Shown here: positions 25,130 through 33,991 of the stretch, piece by piece
How positions within the stretch are numbered: position 1 is the first letter of the stretch
How the letters are laid out: each line of letters begins with the position of its first letter
Assembly: GCA_029259635.1 (NCBI GenBank)
Contig: JAJDEU010000027.1
Span: 107,450-171,449, forward strand
Direction: 5' to 3'
Length of the DNA: 64,000 nucleotides
DNA from: Planctomycetota bacterium
GTDB taxonomy: Bacteria; Planctomycetota; UBA1135; GCA-002686595
Position numbers and translations under genes: made by a program
Notes under the pieces: generated by a model
Databases searched by the model: none
What the model saw: the letters and a program-made list of their open reading frames with translations, nothing else
What the model was told of the DNA's origin: nothing

Positions 25130-26938
25130 ATGCAAAATGATCGCGCACAGGCCGAGCCCGGCCCCAACCCGCTGCAGCGCCTGCGCGAGTACGCGACGCC
25201 CTACAAGAGCCGGATTCGCTGGAACATCACCTGGTCGATCCTCAACCGGATCTTCGACCTCGCGCCGCCGGTCCTCATCGGCGTGGCCATCAACATCGTC
25301 ACGGAGAGAGAAGACTCATGGCTGGCCGAGCTCGGGATCACCGACCTCGTGAATCAGCTCTGGGCCGTCTGCGGATTGACCGTGTTCGTGTGGGTCCTCG
25401 AGTCGATCTTCGAGTACTGGCACAAGACCGGCTGGCGGAACCTTGCGCAGTCTCTTGAGCACGACCTGCGCCTCGACACCTACGGTCGCGTCCAGGACAT
25501 GGAGCTCGCCTTCTTCGAGGACAAGAGCAGCGGCGGCCTGATGTCGATCCTCAACGACGACGTCAACCAACTCGAGCGCTTCCTCAACTCAGGCGCCAAC
25601 GACATCCTGCAGGTCTCGACGTCCGTCGTCGTGATCGGCGCGATCTTCTTCTTCATCTCGCCCGAGGTCGCTTTGATGGCGATGCTTCCGATGCCCTTCA
25701 TCCTGTGGGGTTCGATCGCCTTCCAGAAGCACCTGGCACCACGCTATTCGCGCGTGCGCGAGGAGGTCGGCTCACTGAACGGCGATCTTGCGGGCAATCT
25801 CGGCGGCATGGCCACGATCAAGAGCTTCGCTGCAGAGGATCGCGAGCTCGAGCGCATCGAGCGCGGCTCGAGAGCGTACGAGGCGGCCAACCAGGGTGCG
25901 ATCCGGCTGAGCTCGGCCTTCAGTCCGCTCATCCGAATGGTCGTGATGACCGGTTTCGTGTCGGCCATGGGTTGGGGTGGTTGGCTCACTTTGAATGGCG
26001 AGCTCGATCCTGCTGCGTACACCATCATTGTCTTCATGACTCAGCGCCTGCTGTGGCCGCTGACCGGACTCGGCGAAGTCTTTGATCTCTACCAACGCGC
26101 GATGGCCTCCGCCACGCGCATCCTCGACCTGCTCGACGTGCGCCCGACCATCTCGCACGGCGAGACGGTCCTCACCGACGCCAATGTGCGCGGCGACCTC
26201 CGCTTCGAGGCCGTGAACTTCAAGTACAGCTCCGGCAGCGCGGTCCTCACCGACCTCGACCTTCACATCCGCGCGGGCAAGACGACCGCCTTCGTCGGAC
26301 AAACGGGCTCCGGCAAAAGCACCATCGTCAAGCTGCTCTTGCGCTTCTACGACCCGACCGGCGGACGGATCACGCTAGACGGTCTCGATTTGAAGGACCT
26401 CAACCTCGTCGGCCTCCGCAAGAGCATCGGTCTCGTCAGCCAGGACGTCTTCCTGTTCCACGGTACCGTCCGCGAGAACATCGCTTACGGAAACCCCGAT
26501 GCGACCGACGAGCAGATTCGCGAAGCGGCGCTCATCGCGGAGGCCGACGAGTTTATCCAAGCACTCCCGGAAGGTTACGAAACGGGCATCGGCGAGCGCG
26601 GCCACAAGCTCTCCGGCGGCCAACGTCAACGCATTTCTATCGCGCGCGCTGTCCTCAAGGATCCGCCGATTCTGATTCTCGACGAAGCGACGTCGTCGGT
26701 GGACAACGAGACCGAAGCCGCGATCCAACGCTCGTTCGAACGCCTCAGCATCGGCCGCACCACGATCGTCATCGCTCACCGCCTCTCGACCATTCGCAAC
26801 GCGGACCACGTCTACGTCATCGACGCCGGCCGGGTTCTCGAGGAGGGAGCGCACGCGGACTTGGCGGAGAAGGACGGTCTGTACGCCTCGCTCTGGCGGG
26901 TGCAGACCGGCGAGGCTGTGCAGCACGCGAGCCAGTGA
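25130..26938 (+). CDS. ABC transporter, fused permease and ATP-binding protein
   Basis: A 602-residue half-transporter of the MsbA/exporter type: about six membrane helices (residues ~30-300), then the ATPase. Walker A is GQTGSGKST (about 385-393), the Q-loop is LVSQDVFLFHGTVREN, the signature is KLSGGQRQRISIARA (about 496-510), and Walker B is ILILDEATSSVD. It likely exports a lipid or small molecule as a homodimer. The ATG at 25130 is chosen over an in-frame TTG at 25124. No adjacent gene identifies the substrate. Confidence 0.93.
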   Translation: MQNDRAQAEPGPNPLQRLREYATPYKSRIRWNITWSILNRIFDLAPPVLIGVAINIVTEREDSWLAELGITDLVNQLWAVCGLTVFVWVLESIFEYWHKTGWRNLAQSLEHDLRLDTYGRVQDMELAFFEDKSSGGLMSILNDDVNQLERFLNSGANDILQVSTSVVVIGAIFFFISPEVALMAMLPMPFILWGSIAFQKHLAPRYSRVREEVGSLNGDLAGNLGGMATIKSFAAEDRELERIERGSRAYEAANQGAIRLSSAFSPLIRMVVMTGFVSAMGWGGWLTLNGELDPAAYTIIVFMTQRLLWPLTGLGEVFDLYQRAMASATRILDLLDVRPTISHGETVLTDANVRGDLRFEAVNFKYSSGSAVLTDLDLHIRAGKTTAFVGQTGSGKSTIVKLLLRFYDPTGGRITLDGLDLKDLNLVGLRKSIGLVSQDVFLFHGTVRENIAYGNPDATDEQIREAALIAEADEFIQALPEGYETGIGERGHKLSGGQRQRISIARAVLKDPPILILDEATSSVDNETEAAIQRSFERLSIGRTTIVIAHRLSTIRNADHVYVIDAGRVLEEGAHADLAEKDGLYASLWRVQTGEAVQHASQ

Positions 26939-26960
26939 TAGCTCTTCCTTGGGTATTCAC

Positions 26961-28814
26961 TTAGTTGGGAATCCCACCCACGACCGTGTCGATGCGGTAA
27001 TCCCCCCAATCGTCGCGCAGAACGAACTGCAGTAAGTCGCCGATCTGTGGCACGTAGGTCCCCTCGCTAAATTCGCGAAGACCATCTCGGCTAGCGCGCG
27101 CAAGCGGCGAGTGAATTTTTAGCGCGACAATCTCGCCCGGGACCAAGCCGCTGAATTTCGCGAAGCCATTGCGATCAACTTTAGTAATTTTGAGATCGGA
27201 GAATTCAAATCCGAGAGCGGGCTTATAGTTCAACTCGCGTCCAAGGACGTTCGCGTTCCGTCGTGCGTACTCGGGTTCCCACTTGAAGTTTTCCATGGGG
27301 AATGAGGCGCTCTCGAGGTAGGCCTGAAGAGCAGATGCTTTTAGAGCTTTGGCCTGCTCAGGGTCCTCGGTTGCCTCAGCGTCCATCTCGGAGCGCGTGC
27401 CGACGTAGAACCAAGCCTCGCTCATCAAGTCATCGACATCTTCTCGGTTCCGTATTCGCCGCAGGGCTTCTTGCTTGGCGACCTCGATAAACTCGGCGCT
27501 CGTGCCCGTGGAGAGCTTCTCGATCTTCGCCCACTCGGCCCAACGCTTTTCCTGCGAAGGCTCCTTCGCAAGGAAACCATCCGGCATGTCCTTCCACAGC
27601 TTGGACTTGCCCCGATTGAAACCCTCGTTGTGCCAGACCATGAAGGCGACCAGAGTTCGGTCCCAATAATCCTCAATGCCTCGACGCTCGAGCCAAAAGA
27701 CTAGCTGACTTTCAGCGACATCGGTGCGTTGGGGCTTCTCACCGAGCAGCCACATCCAAAGCACTTGGTACAGCTTGGCTCGATCGTCGGTTTCGCGATA
27801 AATAGCCTCCGCTAAGAATCCCGAAGCACGATCGTTGGCGCCGGTCCGTTTCGCCGGATCCTCCAGCAACCCTGTCAGATAGCCCAGTTGTTGATAGGTC
27901 CTGGAGAACAGGAAGTTCTGCTCAACCTGTAAGACCTCCAAATAAGACCGTCGGGCCTGCTCGAGCTTTCTCGAGTAGAGATAGATGTCGGCGTTTCCTA
28001 AGACTCCTCCCTCTCCGTGGTTGAGATCCCAGAGATGAGCGCCTGGATAGGTGGCCGATTCATCGGCGTAGCTCGTGTAGTAGTGCTCCGCTGCTGCGAT
28101 CGCAGACTTCTCGTCGAGAAGTCGCATGTGCGTATCGATCAACCACGCTTCGGCTTTTGCCTTGATCGCCGGTGCGTCGGCAACGTGCAGCGAATTGTTT
28201 TTGCGGGCAGCTTCAATCGCCGCGTCTGCAATCTCAATCGCGAGCTTGTAACTCTCAAGAGCCTCTGACAAACGGCCCAAGTTGTGGAGGGCCATCCCGC
28301 GCACGTAGTACGTGTAATAGTGGTTGAGTTCGGTGTAGAAGCCTGAGCCGTTTAGCTCGAGCGCAAGCGTCGTTTCGTCCAACGCTTCTTCGAAATAGAA
28401 ATTCCACCCGAAACCACAATCGAGCCCAGAATCGAGAGGTGGGGAGAGTCGTTCGATGAGAACGCGGCCTGAATCTCCTCTCTTGATATTCTCTCCGAGA
28501 AGAACGAAGCACTCTTGTCGCTTCCACCTCCAATAGAGACGAGTGTCGTTCGAGAACTCCTCGCGCCCAATTCCCATCAGGAGAGTGTCCGCCGTCGCTT
28601 CCAAGCGACACTCTTCTTCGACTGTCAAAAACGCGCGGTGCTCGCCAGTGTACTCGGGCAATTCGGCGAGCTCCTCGCGGATGACCTCGGCCAAATGCGA
28701 GGCAACGCCGGAGATTGGGGTCTCCGTGTTTTGTTGCGCCGCAGCGCTGCCCAGGGAGGCCGCAAGTGCCATCGATACCAGGCGGCAGGCGAGCTTGATG
28801 AAGTCGGGTTTCAT
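26961..28814 (-). CDS. Exported TPR-like protein with PDZ-like C-terminus, function unknown
   Basis: About 617 residues with a signal peptide (ACRLVSMALAASLGSAAAQ). The middle, about residues 155-330, has paired-helix patterns such as YYVRGMALHNLGRLSEALES that look like TPR repeats. The last ~90 residues (KITKVDRNGFAKFSGLVPGE) resemble a PDZ-like domain. The start is the ATG at 28814; a GTG six bases earlier is possible. Base composition looks less GC-rich than the nuo and icd genes. Likely periplasmic scaffold or protease partner, which is inference only. Confidence 0.72.
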   Translation of the reverse strand: MKPDFIKLACRLVSMALAASLGSAAAQQNTETPISGVASHLAEVIREELAELPEYTGEHRAFLTVEEECRLEATADTLLMGIGREEFSNDTRLYWRWKRQECFVLLGENIKRGDSGRVLIERLSPPLDSGLDCGFGWNFYFEEALDETTLALELNGSGFYTELNHYYTYYVRGMALHNLGRLSEALESYKLAIEIADAAIEAARKNNSLHVADAPAIKAKAEAWLIDTHMRLLDEKSAIAAAEHYYTSYADESATYPGAHLWDLNHGEGGVLGNADIYLYSRKLEQARRSYLEVLQVEQNFLFSRTYQQLGYLTGLLEDPAKRTGANDRASGFLAEAIYRETDDRAKLYQVLWMWLLGEKPQRTDVAESQLVFWLERRGIEDYWDRTLVAFMVWHNEGFNRGKSKLWKDMPDGFLAKEPSQEKRWAEWAKIEKLSTGTSAEFIEVAKQEALRRIRNREDVDDLMSEAWFYVGTRSEMDAEATEDPEQAKALKASALQAYLESASFPMENFKWEPEYARRNANVLGRELNYKPALGFEFSDLKITKVDRNGFAKFSGLVPGEIVALKIHSPLARASRDGLREFSEGTYVPQIGDLLQFVLRDDWGDYRIDTVVGGIPN

Positions 28815-29052
28815 TAGCACCGGATAGTGTAGTTCGCGTCACCTAGTCACGTGCGAAAACACACGTTCTCGCGTGCGTAGTGGCGGGAGACACTGAGTCA
28901 GGAAACCTTACACACGCTAATCCGGCCGATAACCGAGAATCACTAAGTGTTGCGACAATCGCACAGTTCATTAGATTTGTCGCTCCCTGTTTCCCTAAGC
29001 GGGTATTCACAAATCGGAAAGCTGGGATCGACAAGGTCCTGCCCATTGAACC

Positions 29053-30213
29053 ATGACTCCCACTCCCCGACCGAAACGCGGCGCTGTTGAACTACTGATC
29101 TCCACTCGCAAGGGTGCCTTTCGATTGAAGAGCGATGCCACGCGCGCGTCGTGGAAGCTGCGCGGGCCGTGGAACCTTGGCCAGATTGTGAATCACATGG
29201 TTCTCGATCCACGCGACAACAAGACCATGTTGATGGCCGCTCGGCCGGGACATCTAGGGCCGTCGCTCTTTCGGTCGGAGGACCGCGGCAAGACGTGGGT
29301 GGAAGCGAAGCGCCCTCCGGCCTTTCCGAAGGCAAAGAAGGGCAAACCGGGGCGCTCGGTCAGTCACACCTTTTGGCTACAACCCGGACACGACGACGAG
29401 CCGGGCGTTTGGTACGCGGGAACGTCTCCGCCCGCTTTGTTTCGCAGTACCGATGGCGGCAACACTTGGCGCGGAGTCGACGGGTTCAATAATCACCCCG
29501 ACCGGAAGAAGTGGCTTCCGGATGAGGCTACGCCGCCGGATGGAGCGACGCTCCACTCGATCAATGTTGACCCGAGCGATCCGCGCCACCTGGTGATTGG
29601 TGTTTCGGTGGCCGGTGTTTTCGAGAGCACCGACCGCGGAAAGACTTGGAAGCCGATGAACAAGGGCTGCGACATGGACTACTTGCCGGGCGACGATCAC
29701 GAGTACGGTCACGATCCGCACTGCCTCGGAGTTCACCCGCTCGACTCCTCTCGACTGTGGCAACAGAATCACTGCGGGATCTATCGCATGGATCGCGTCG
29801 CCGGCGAGGAGGATCGGTGGATTCGAGTCGGGCGCAACATGCCGAAGGCAATCGGCGACATCGGCTTCCCGATCGTGATGCATCCGCGCGATCCCGATAC
29901 TGCGTGGGTCTTTCCGATGGACGGATCCAGTGTTTGGCCGCGCGTGAGTCCGGGCGGAAAGCCGGCGGTTTATCGCACGACCAATGCGGGCAAGAGTTGG
30001 ACGCGCCAGGACAAGGGCATGCCGAAGAGCCAGGGCTGGTTCACCGTGAAGCGCCAGTGTTTCGCGCAGGACGCGAGAGAATCGATCGGCCTCTACTTCG
30101 GCACGACTTCGGGCGAAATTTGGGCGAGCAAGAACGGAGGCGGGAGCTGGAAGTGCGTCGCCAAACACCTGCCGCACATCTACGCCGTGGAGGTCGCGGG
30201 AGTTCGACCGTGA
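29053..30213 (+). CDS. BNR/Asp-box beta-propeller protein
   Basis: 386 residues with at least five Asp-box motifs of the form S-x-D-x-G-x-T-W (SEDRGKTW, STDGGNTW, STDRGKTW, TTNAGKSW, SKNGGGSW), the turns of a sialidase-like six- or seven-bladed propeller. It has no signal peptide, so it is probably cytoplasmic. Sialidase active-site arginines are not obvious, so glycosidase activity should not be assumed. Its stop overlaps the start of the MoaD-like gene by four bases (GTGA), implying coupled translation. Confidence 0.8.
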   Translation: MTPTPRPKRGAVELLISTRKGAFRLKSDATRASWKLRGPWNLGQIVNHMVLDPRDNKTMLMAARPGHLGPSLFRSEDRGKTWVEAKRPPAFPKAKKGKPGRSVSHTFWLQPGHDDEPGVWYAGTSPPALFRSTDGGNTWRGVDGFNNHPDRKKWLPDEATPPDGATLHSINVDPSDPRHLVIGVSVAGVFESTDRGKTWKPMNKGCDMDYLPGDDHEYGHDPHCLGVHPLDSSRLWQQNHCGIYRMDRVAGEEDRWIRVGRNMPKAIGDIGFPIVMHPRDPDTAWVFPMDGSSVWPRVSPGGKPAVYRTTNAGKSWTRQDKGMPKSQGWFTVKRQCFAQDARESIGLYFGTTSGEIWASKNGGGSWKCVAKHLPHIYAVEVAGVRP

Positions 30214-30470
30214 TCGTGCACATTCCGAGCCCCCTGCACTCGTACACGGACGGGAAGACTCCCGTCGAGGCGACGGGTAAGACGCTGCTGGATCTGCTGA
30301 AGAATCTCGACAAGCAGTTCCCGGGCTTTCTCTTTCGCGTCATCGACGAGCAAGGCGAGATTCGCGAGCACATGCAGTTCTACCTCGGAACGAAACGCGA
30401 GAGCGAGTTGAGTGCGCCCCTCGACAAGGTGAGCGAAGTGCACATCATCTGCGCGATTTCGGGTGGGTGA
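30210..30470 (+). CDS. MoaD/ThiS-family small carrier protein ending in Gly-Gly
   Basis: An 86-residue beta-grasp protein. It starts with GTG overlapping the stop of the BNR gene. The order VIVHIPSPLHSYTDG, TLLDLLKNLDKQFPGFLFRVIDE, and a final EVHIICAISGG matches MoaD/ThiS proteins, whose C-terminal Gly-Gly is activated by an E1-like enzyme to carry sulfur. No moeB/thiF-type E1, moaE or thiG is in this window. The coupling to a BNR propeller rather than to cofactor genes suggests a dedicated role. This gene pairing recurs in other bacteria as far as I recall, but its function is not established. Confidence 0.85.
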   Translation: MIVHIPSPLHSYTDGKTPVEATGKTLLDLLKNLDKQFPGFLFRVIDEQGEIREHMQFYLGTKRESELSAPLDKVSEVHIICAISGG

Positions 30471-30477
30471 GATTCGG

Positions 30478-30491
30478 CGCGCGATCGCGCG
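30478..30491. repeat. Perfect 14-bp GC palindrome between convergent genes
   Basis: CGCGCGATCGCGCG lies 7 bp after the MoaD-like stop and 11 bp before the end of the leftward thioredoxin gene. It could be a methylation or protein-binding site, or chance in GC-rich DNA. As a hairpin it has no loop, so it is not a convincing terminator. Confidence 0.3.
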
Positions 30492-30501
30492 TTCGACCGC
30501 G

Positions 30502-31758
30502 CTACTTCTTATCGCGCGGAAGTCGCTCTGCCTTGGGTAGTCTTCGCTCGGCCAATCGAAGGAGTTTCTCTCCCTTACTGTCGGCACTCGCATAACCCTG
30601 GGTGAGGAGTTCGCGAGCCGCCTCCCAGGACTTCGCCTTAGCGGCTGCGCGGACAAGCCGAGAGTAGGCCTGCGCCGTTGAGTTGAAGGCGAGCACGTCC
30701 TTGGCATAAGCGGGCGCGCGTTCGTCTTGCACACCGAGTAATGCTTCGTAAATCTTCGCCGAATCGATGAGGCAAGATCGGAGCATGTGCTCCTTCAAAG
30801 ATTCGTTCGCTTCATCCATGGAGATGGTTTCGTAGTAGCCCTCGATTTCCTGCTTGAGGTATGAGCTCACGTCGCCGATCTGATTAAGGACCTCGGCGTA
30901 GCGGCCGGCCGAGAGCAAGGGGTTGAGGACTTCGTTGAAGAGCGCAATCCGAATCTGGCTACTGAGCTTACCCCCTTCTGCTAGCTCGTCCCAAAGCTCT
31001 AGAACTTTCCCGTTCTGGCCAAGAGCGCGACAAATCGAACCAACATCGGCGGCTTCCTCGAAGCCTCCTTCCCCCGAAAGTAACTTTTCACGTGCTCGCT
31101 GCTCGCGCTCCAATAGCGCGGTTGTTGCAGGCGGGTAGACGTAGCCCAATTCGGTGAAGTCTCCGAGTAGGTAGGAATTGCGCACCGCCGAGTAGTTTGG
31201 GTTGTACTCAATCCCTTTGTCGTAACACCAAATATACTCAGCGAGCGCTTCTTCGAAGCGTCCCTCCTGATGTAAAGCCGAACCTAGATCCATACGCAAA
31301 CCGAAGTCATTCGGCTTCTCCTCGAGCTTCTTCCTCACGCGATCGGATTCCGTCTCTCCTTTCATCGCAGCGGGTGCCTCGGATAGAAACTCATCTGGAC
31401 CCTTGTATCCAACGAAACGACCCAGCTCTTTCCCATCCGAACCCACGAAGAGCAACGTGGGATAGGCACCAACAGCAAACCGTTGAGCCAACTCCGCTTC
31501 GACTTCCGCATCGATCTTGAGCGCGACCGTATTGTCTTTTAGCCACTGAATGACGCGCTCGTCCTTCCAGGTCACCTCGTCGAGCTGTTTACAAGGCGGG
31601 CACCAAGTCGTGTAGAAGTCGATGAAAACGGCGCGCTCTTCTTTGAGGGACGCGGCTAGCGCCTCATTGAATGAGAGCTCGCGAAACGGTCCATCGGCGA
31701 GCAGTGGAGAAGAGAACGCGAGTGCAAGGATCCACGGACGAGCAAGGAAGGCGAGCAT
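30502..31758 (-). CDS. Exported thioredoxin-fold protein with C-terminal helical region
   Basis: A 418-residue protein. A signal peptide (residues ~1-21) precedes a thioredoxin-like domain with the redox motif TTWCPPCKQ (about 50-58) and the cis-proline region AVGAYPTLLFVG. This resembles the DsbD C-terminal domain and predicts thiol-disulfide exchange in the periplasm. Residues ~140-418 are alpha-helical with TPR-like patterns and no known catalytic motif. It is divergent from the redoxin-cytochrome fusion across a ~278-bp region. Confidence 0.8.
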   Translation of the reverse strand: MLAFLARPWILALAFSSPLLADGPFRELSFNEALAASLKEERAVFIDFYTTWCPPCKQLDEVTWKDERVIQWLKDNTVALKIDAEVEAELAQRFAVGAYPTLLFVGSDGKELGRFVGYKGPDEFLSEAPAAMKGETESDRVRKKLEEKPNDFGLRMDLGSALHQEGRFEEALAEYIWCYDKGIEYNPNYSAVRNSYLLGDFTELGYVYPPATTALLEREQRAREKLLSGEGGFEEAADVGSICRALGQNGKVLELWDELAEGGKLSSQIRIALFNEVLNPLLSAGRYAEVLNQIGDVSSYLKQEIEGYYETISMDEANESLKEHMLRSCLIDSAKIYEALLGVQDERAPAYAKDVLAFNSTAQAYSRLVRAAAKAKSWEAARELLTQGYASADSKGEKLLRLAERRLPKAERLPRDKK

Positions 31759-31832
31759 GGGAAGAGCCTCTCAGCGGTGGGTTGATAGGAACGCTCGCGA
31801 ACCGATCTCCTCCTGTCGAGTGCCGTCCCTAC

Positions 31833-31927
31833 TGGCGAACGCCATAGGAGAGCGTGAATAGATCGGAACTCGATTCGCGACTATCCGAGTCTACCGAATA
31901 CGGCGTTCGCCGCTTGAGTTCCGATCT
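31833..31927. repeat. Nested inverted repeats in a divergent promoter region
   Basis: AGATCGGAACTC (31860-31871) is a perfect inverted partner of GAGTTCCGATCT (31916-31927). A second inverted pair, GGCGAACGCC near 31834 and GGCGTTCGCC near 31902, is interleaved with it. The region lies between the divergent thioredoxin and redoxin-fusion starts (31759-32036), where operators would be expected. No gene is visible in that gap. Confidence 0.45.
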
Positions 31928-32036
31928 CTAGCCCTCACGCACAGTCTGGGTAACGGCTCACTTCAAGAGGCTGCTGAGCGCAGAGACCCTCTATACTGGC
32001 GGCTCCTCCCCCACCGCGTCTCCGCGAGGTCGAACC

Positions 32037-33884
32037 ATGCTTAGTCTTGTCTGCGTCCTGACCCTCTCCGCTCACTCGAACTTCACGCCGGTCGCCCACG
32101 AGCGCCCTGCGTTCGACACAGCGAACGTTCTCGCCACAAGTGTTGTCGATATTGACGGGGCCGTTCACAAGCTTGGAACGAGCGGGCAACTGCATCCGGT
32201 CGCGCTCGTGTTCCTGGGTACGACTTGCCCGGTGTCGAGTCGGTATGCGCCGGAGCTGAACGAGATGGCGAAGACGGCGAGCGAAGCGGGCGTTGCTTTC
32301 TACGGCGTCCTCTCCGAACCGGATCTTTCCGTCGCGGAGGCGAACACCTATCGCGAAGAGTACGGGCTGCACTTTCCGATTCTGTTCGATCGGTCCGGTG
32401 ATCTTGCGGGGCGCCTTGGACCGACTCATGTTCCGGAAGCCTTTATCGTCGACATCAAAGACCGCGTGGCCTACCGCGGTCGGATCGACGATCGTTTTGC
32501 GGCGGTAACGAAGCTCAAGCCGAAAATCTCCAGTCGAGATCTGCTTGACGCGATCGGCGCCATCTCGAAGAGCGCGCTGCCCGACCCGCTCCGGACCGAA
32601 CCGGTCGGTTGTATCTTCGAGGCCTGGGATAAGGAAATTCCGGCGAGCGAGGTCACCTACTCGCGCGACATCGCTCCGATCTTGAATGCCAACTGCGTCG
32701 GGTGTCACCGTCCGAACGACGTCGGTCCGTTTGAATTGCAGACCTACGAGCAGGCGAGCAAGCGCGCGAAGATGCTCGCGATGGTCACGTCCGAACGGAT
32801 CATGCCGCCCTGGAAAGCCGAGCGCGGATTTGGGCACTTTCGCGACGAGCGTTTTCTCAGCGCACACCAGATCGAACTTCTGAGCAAGTGGGCGGAGTCC
32901 GGCGCGCCGCGCGGCGATGCGAAGGACGAACTCCCGCCGGCAGAAGTCTCGGTCACGCGCTGGCGCATGGGCGAGCCCGACCTCGTCGTCGACATGCCGC
33001 TCGACTATCCCGTTCCGGCCGAAGGCGAAGACATCTATCGCTACTTCGTGATCCCCTCGGAGCTCGTCGGCGACAAACTGATTGCCGGCGTGGACTTCCG
33101 ACCGGGCGACCCGAGTGTCGTGCATCACTGCCTGGCCTACATCGACTACACGGGTTGGGCGCGCAAGCAGGATGCCCGCGACGACGAGCCGGGTTTCTCC
33201 GTGTGGGGTAACGATCTCTCCGGTCGCATGCAGACCGTCGCGGGTTGGGCACCGGGCACACCGCCGTATCAGTACCCCGCTGGCCACGCGATGCAGCTCG
33301 CCGGTGGCGGCGATTTCGTGCTCGAGATTCACTACCACCTCAATGGCAAGGAGACGACCGACAAGAGCTCGCTCGCTCTCTACCTCACGGACAAGCCTGT
33401 CGAAAAATTCGTCGACACGATCTTCATGGGCACCGAGCAGATCGACATCGAACCGGGGGATCCGGCCTACGCACGGCGCGTCTACATGGATGTCCCCGCC
33501 GACATGACCTTGATCGACGTGCTCCCGCACATGCACTACATCGGCAAGCGCGTCGAAGCCTTTGCGGTTCTGCCCGGCGGCGAGCAAGTGCCTCTCATCA
33601 AAATCACCGAGTGGGATTTTCGCTGGCAGGACACCTACATCTATCGCGAGCCCATTCACCTGCCGCGCGGTTCGCGGATCGAAGCCTTCTTCGAGTACGA
33701 CAACTCCGATCTGAATCCATTCAATCCAAACTCACCGCCGGAGCAAGTGCTCGAAGGTTGGCAGACGACGGACGAGATGTGCATCTTCTACATGAAGGTC
33801 GCGGTGGACGATCCGTCGAAACGAAAGCTGGTCAAAGACGCGGGCTTCGGATCGTTCGGGCACTCGGCCAATCCCTGGGAGTAG
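32037..33884 (+). CDS. Redoxin - cytochrome c - copper monooxygenase-like fusion
   Basis: 615 residues in three parts. Residues ~20-190 form an AhpC/TSA-like redoxin with TTCPVSSRY at ~61. Residues ~210-300 contain a c-type heme site CVGCH (about 220). Residues ~310-600 resemble the type II copper ascorbate-dependent monooxygenase fold. Candidate copper ligands are HH in VVHHCL (~361), HxH in EIHYHL (~429), HMH (~499) and the methionine in FYMKV (~584). The N-terminus is a weak signal peptide, and heme attachment requires export. The substrate is unknown; electrons could pass from heme to copper. Confidence 0.82.
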   Translation: MLSLVCVLTLSAHSNFTPVAHERPAFDTANVLATSVVDIDGAVHKLGTSGQLHPVALVFLGTTCPVSSRYAPELNEMAKTASEAGVAFYGVLSEPDLSVAEANTYREEYGLHFPILFDRSGDLAGRLGPTHVPEAFIVDIKDRVAYRGRIDDRFAAVTKLKPKISSRDLLDAIGAISKSALPDPLRTEPVGCIFEAWDKEIPASEVTYSRDIAPILNANCVGCHRPNDVGPFELQTYEQASKRAKMLAMVTSERIMPPWKAERGFGHFRDERFLSAHQIELLSKWAESGAPRGDAKDELPPAEVSVTRWRMGEPDLVVDMPLDYPVPAEGEDIYRYFVIPSELVGDKLIAGVDFRPGDPSVVHHCLAYIDYTGWARKQDARDDEPGFSVWGNDLSGRMQTVAGWAPGTPPYQYPAGHAMQLAGGGDFVLEIHYHLNGKETTDKSSLALYLTDKPVEKFVDTIFMGTEQIDIEPGDPAYARRVYMDVPADMTLIDVLPHMHYIGKRVEAFAVLPGGEQVPLIKITEWDFRWQDTYIYREPIHLPRGSRIEAFFEYDNSDLNPFNPNSPPEQVLEGWQTTDEMCIFYMKVAVDDPSKRKLVKDAGFGSFGHSANPWE

Positions 33885-33909
33885 AGCGGGTCGCCTCACC
33901 GCCACGCGA

Positions 33910-33983
33910 ATGGCCAGATCGACTCCCTCACGCTGGGACGCGTTGGGAGAAGTGCAGAACATCTGCGCCATCTCGGGCGGCTA
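33910..33983 (+). pseudogene. Remnant of a MoaD/ThiS-like C-terminus
   Basis: This frame ends ALGEVQNICAISGG followed by a stop. The last fourteen residues match KVSEVHIICAISGG, the C-terminus of the MoaD-like protein at 30210-30470, at about 10 positions including the full CAISGG end. The N-terminal two thirds of the domain are missing, so this looks like a decayed duplicate. It is also short enough that chance cannot be fully excluded. Confidence 0.5.
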
Positions 33984-33991
33984 GTGCGCTG

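Noticed and set aside
26950..29010. GGGTATTCAC present on both sides of the TPR/PDZ-like gene, as if a target duplication
   Set aside because: A 10-bp match over this distance is expected by chance, and no terminal repeats accompany it.
29053..30213. Sialidase assignment for the BNR protein
   Set aside because: Asp-boxes only define the propeller; the arginine triad and other sialidase residues are not apparent, and there is no signal peptide.
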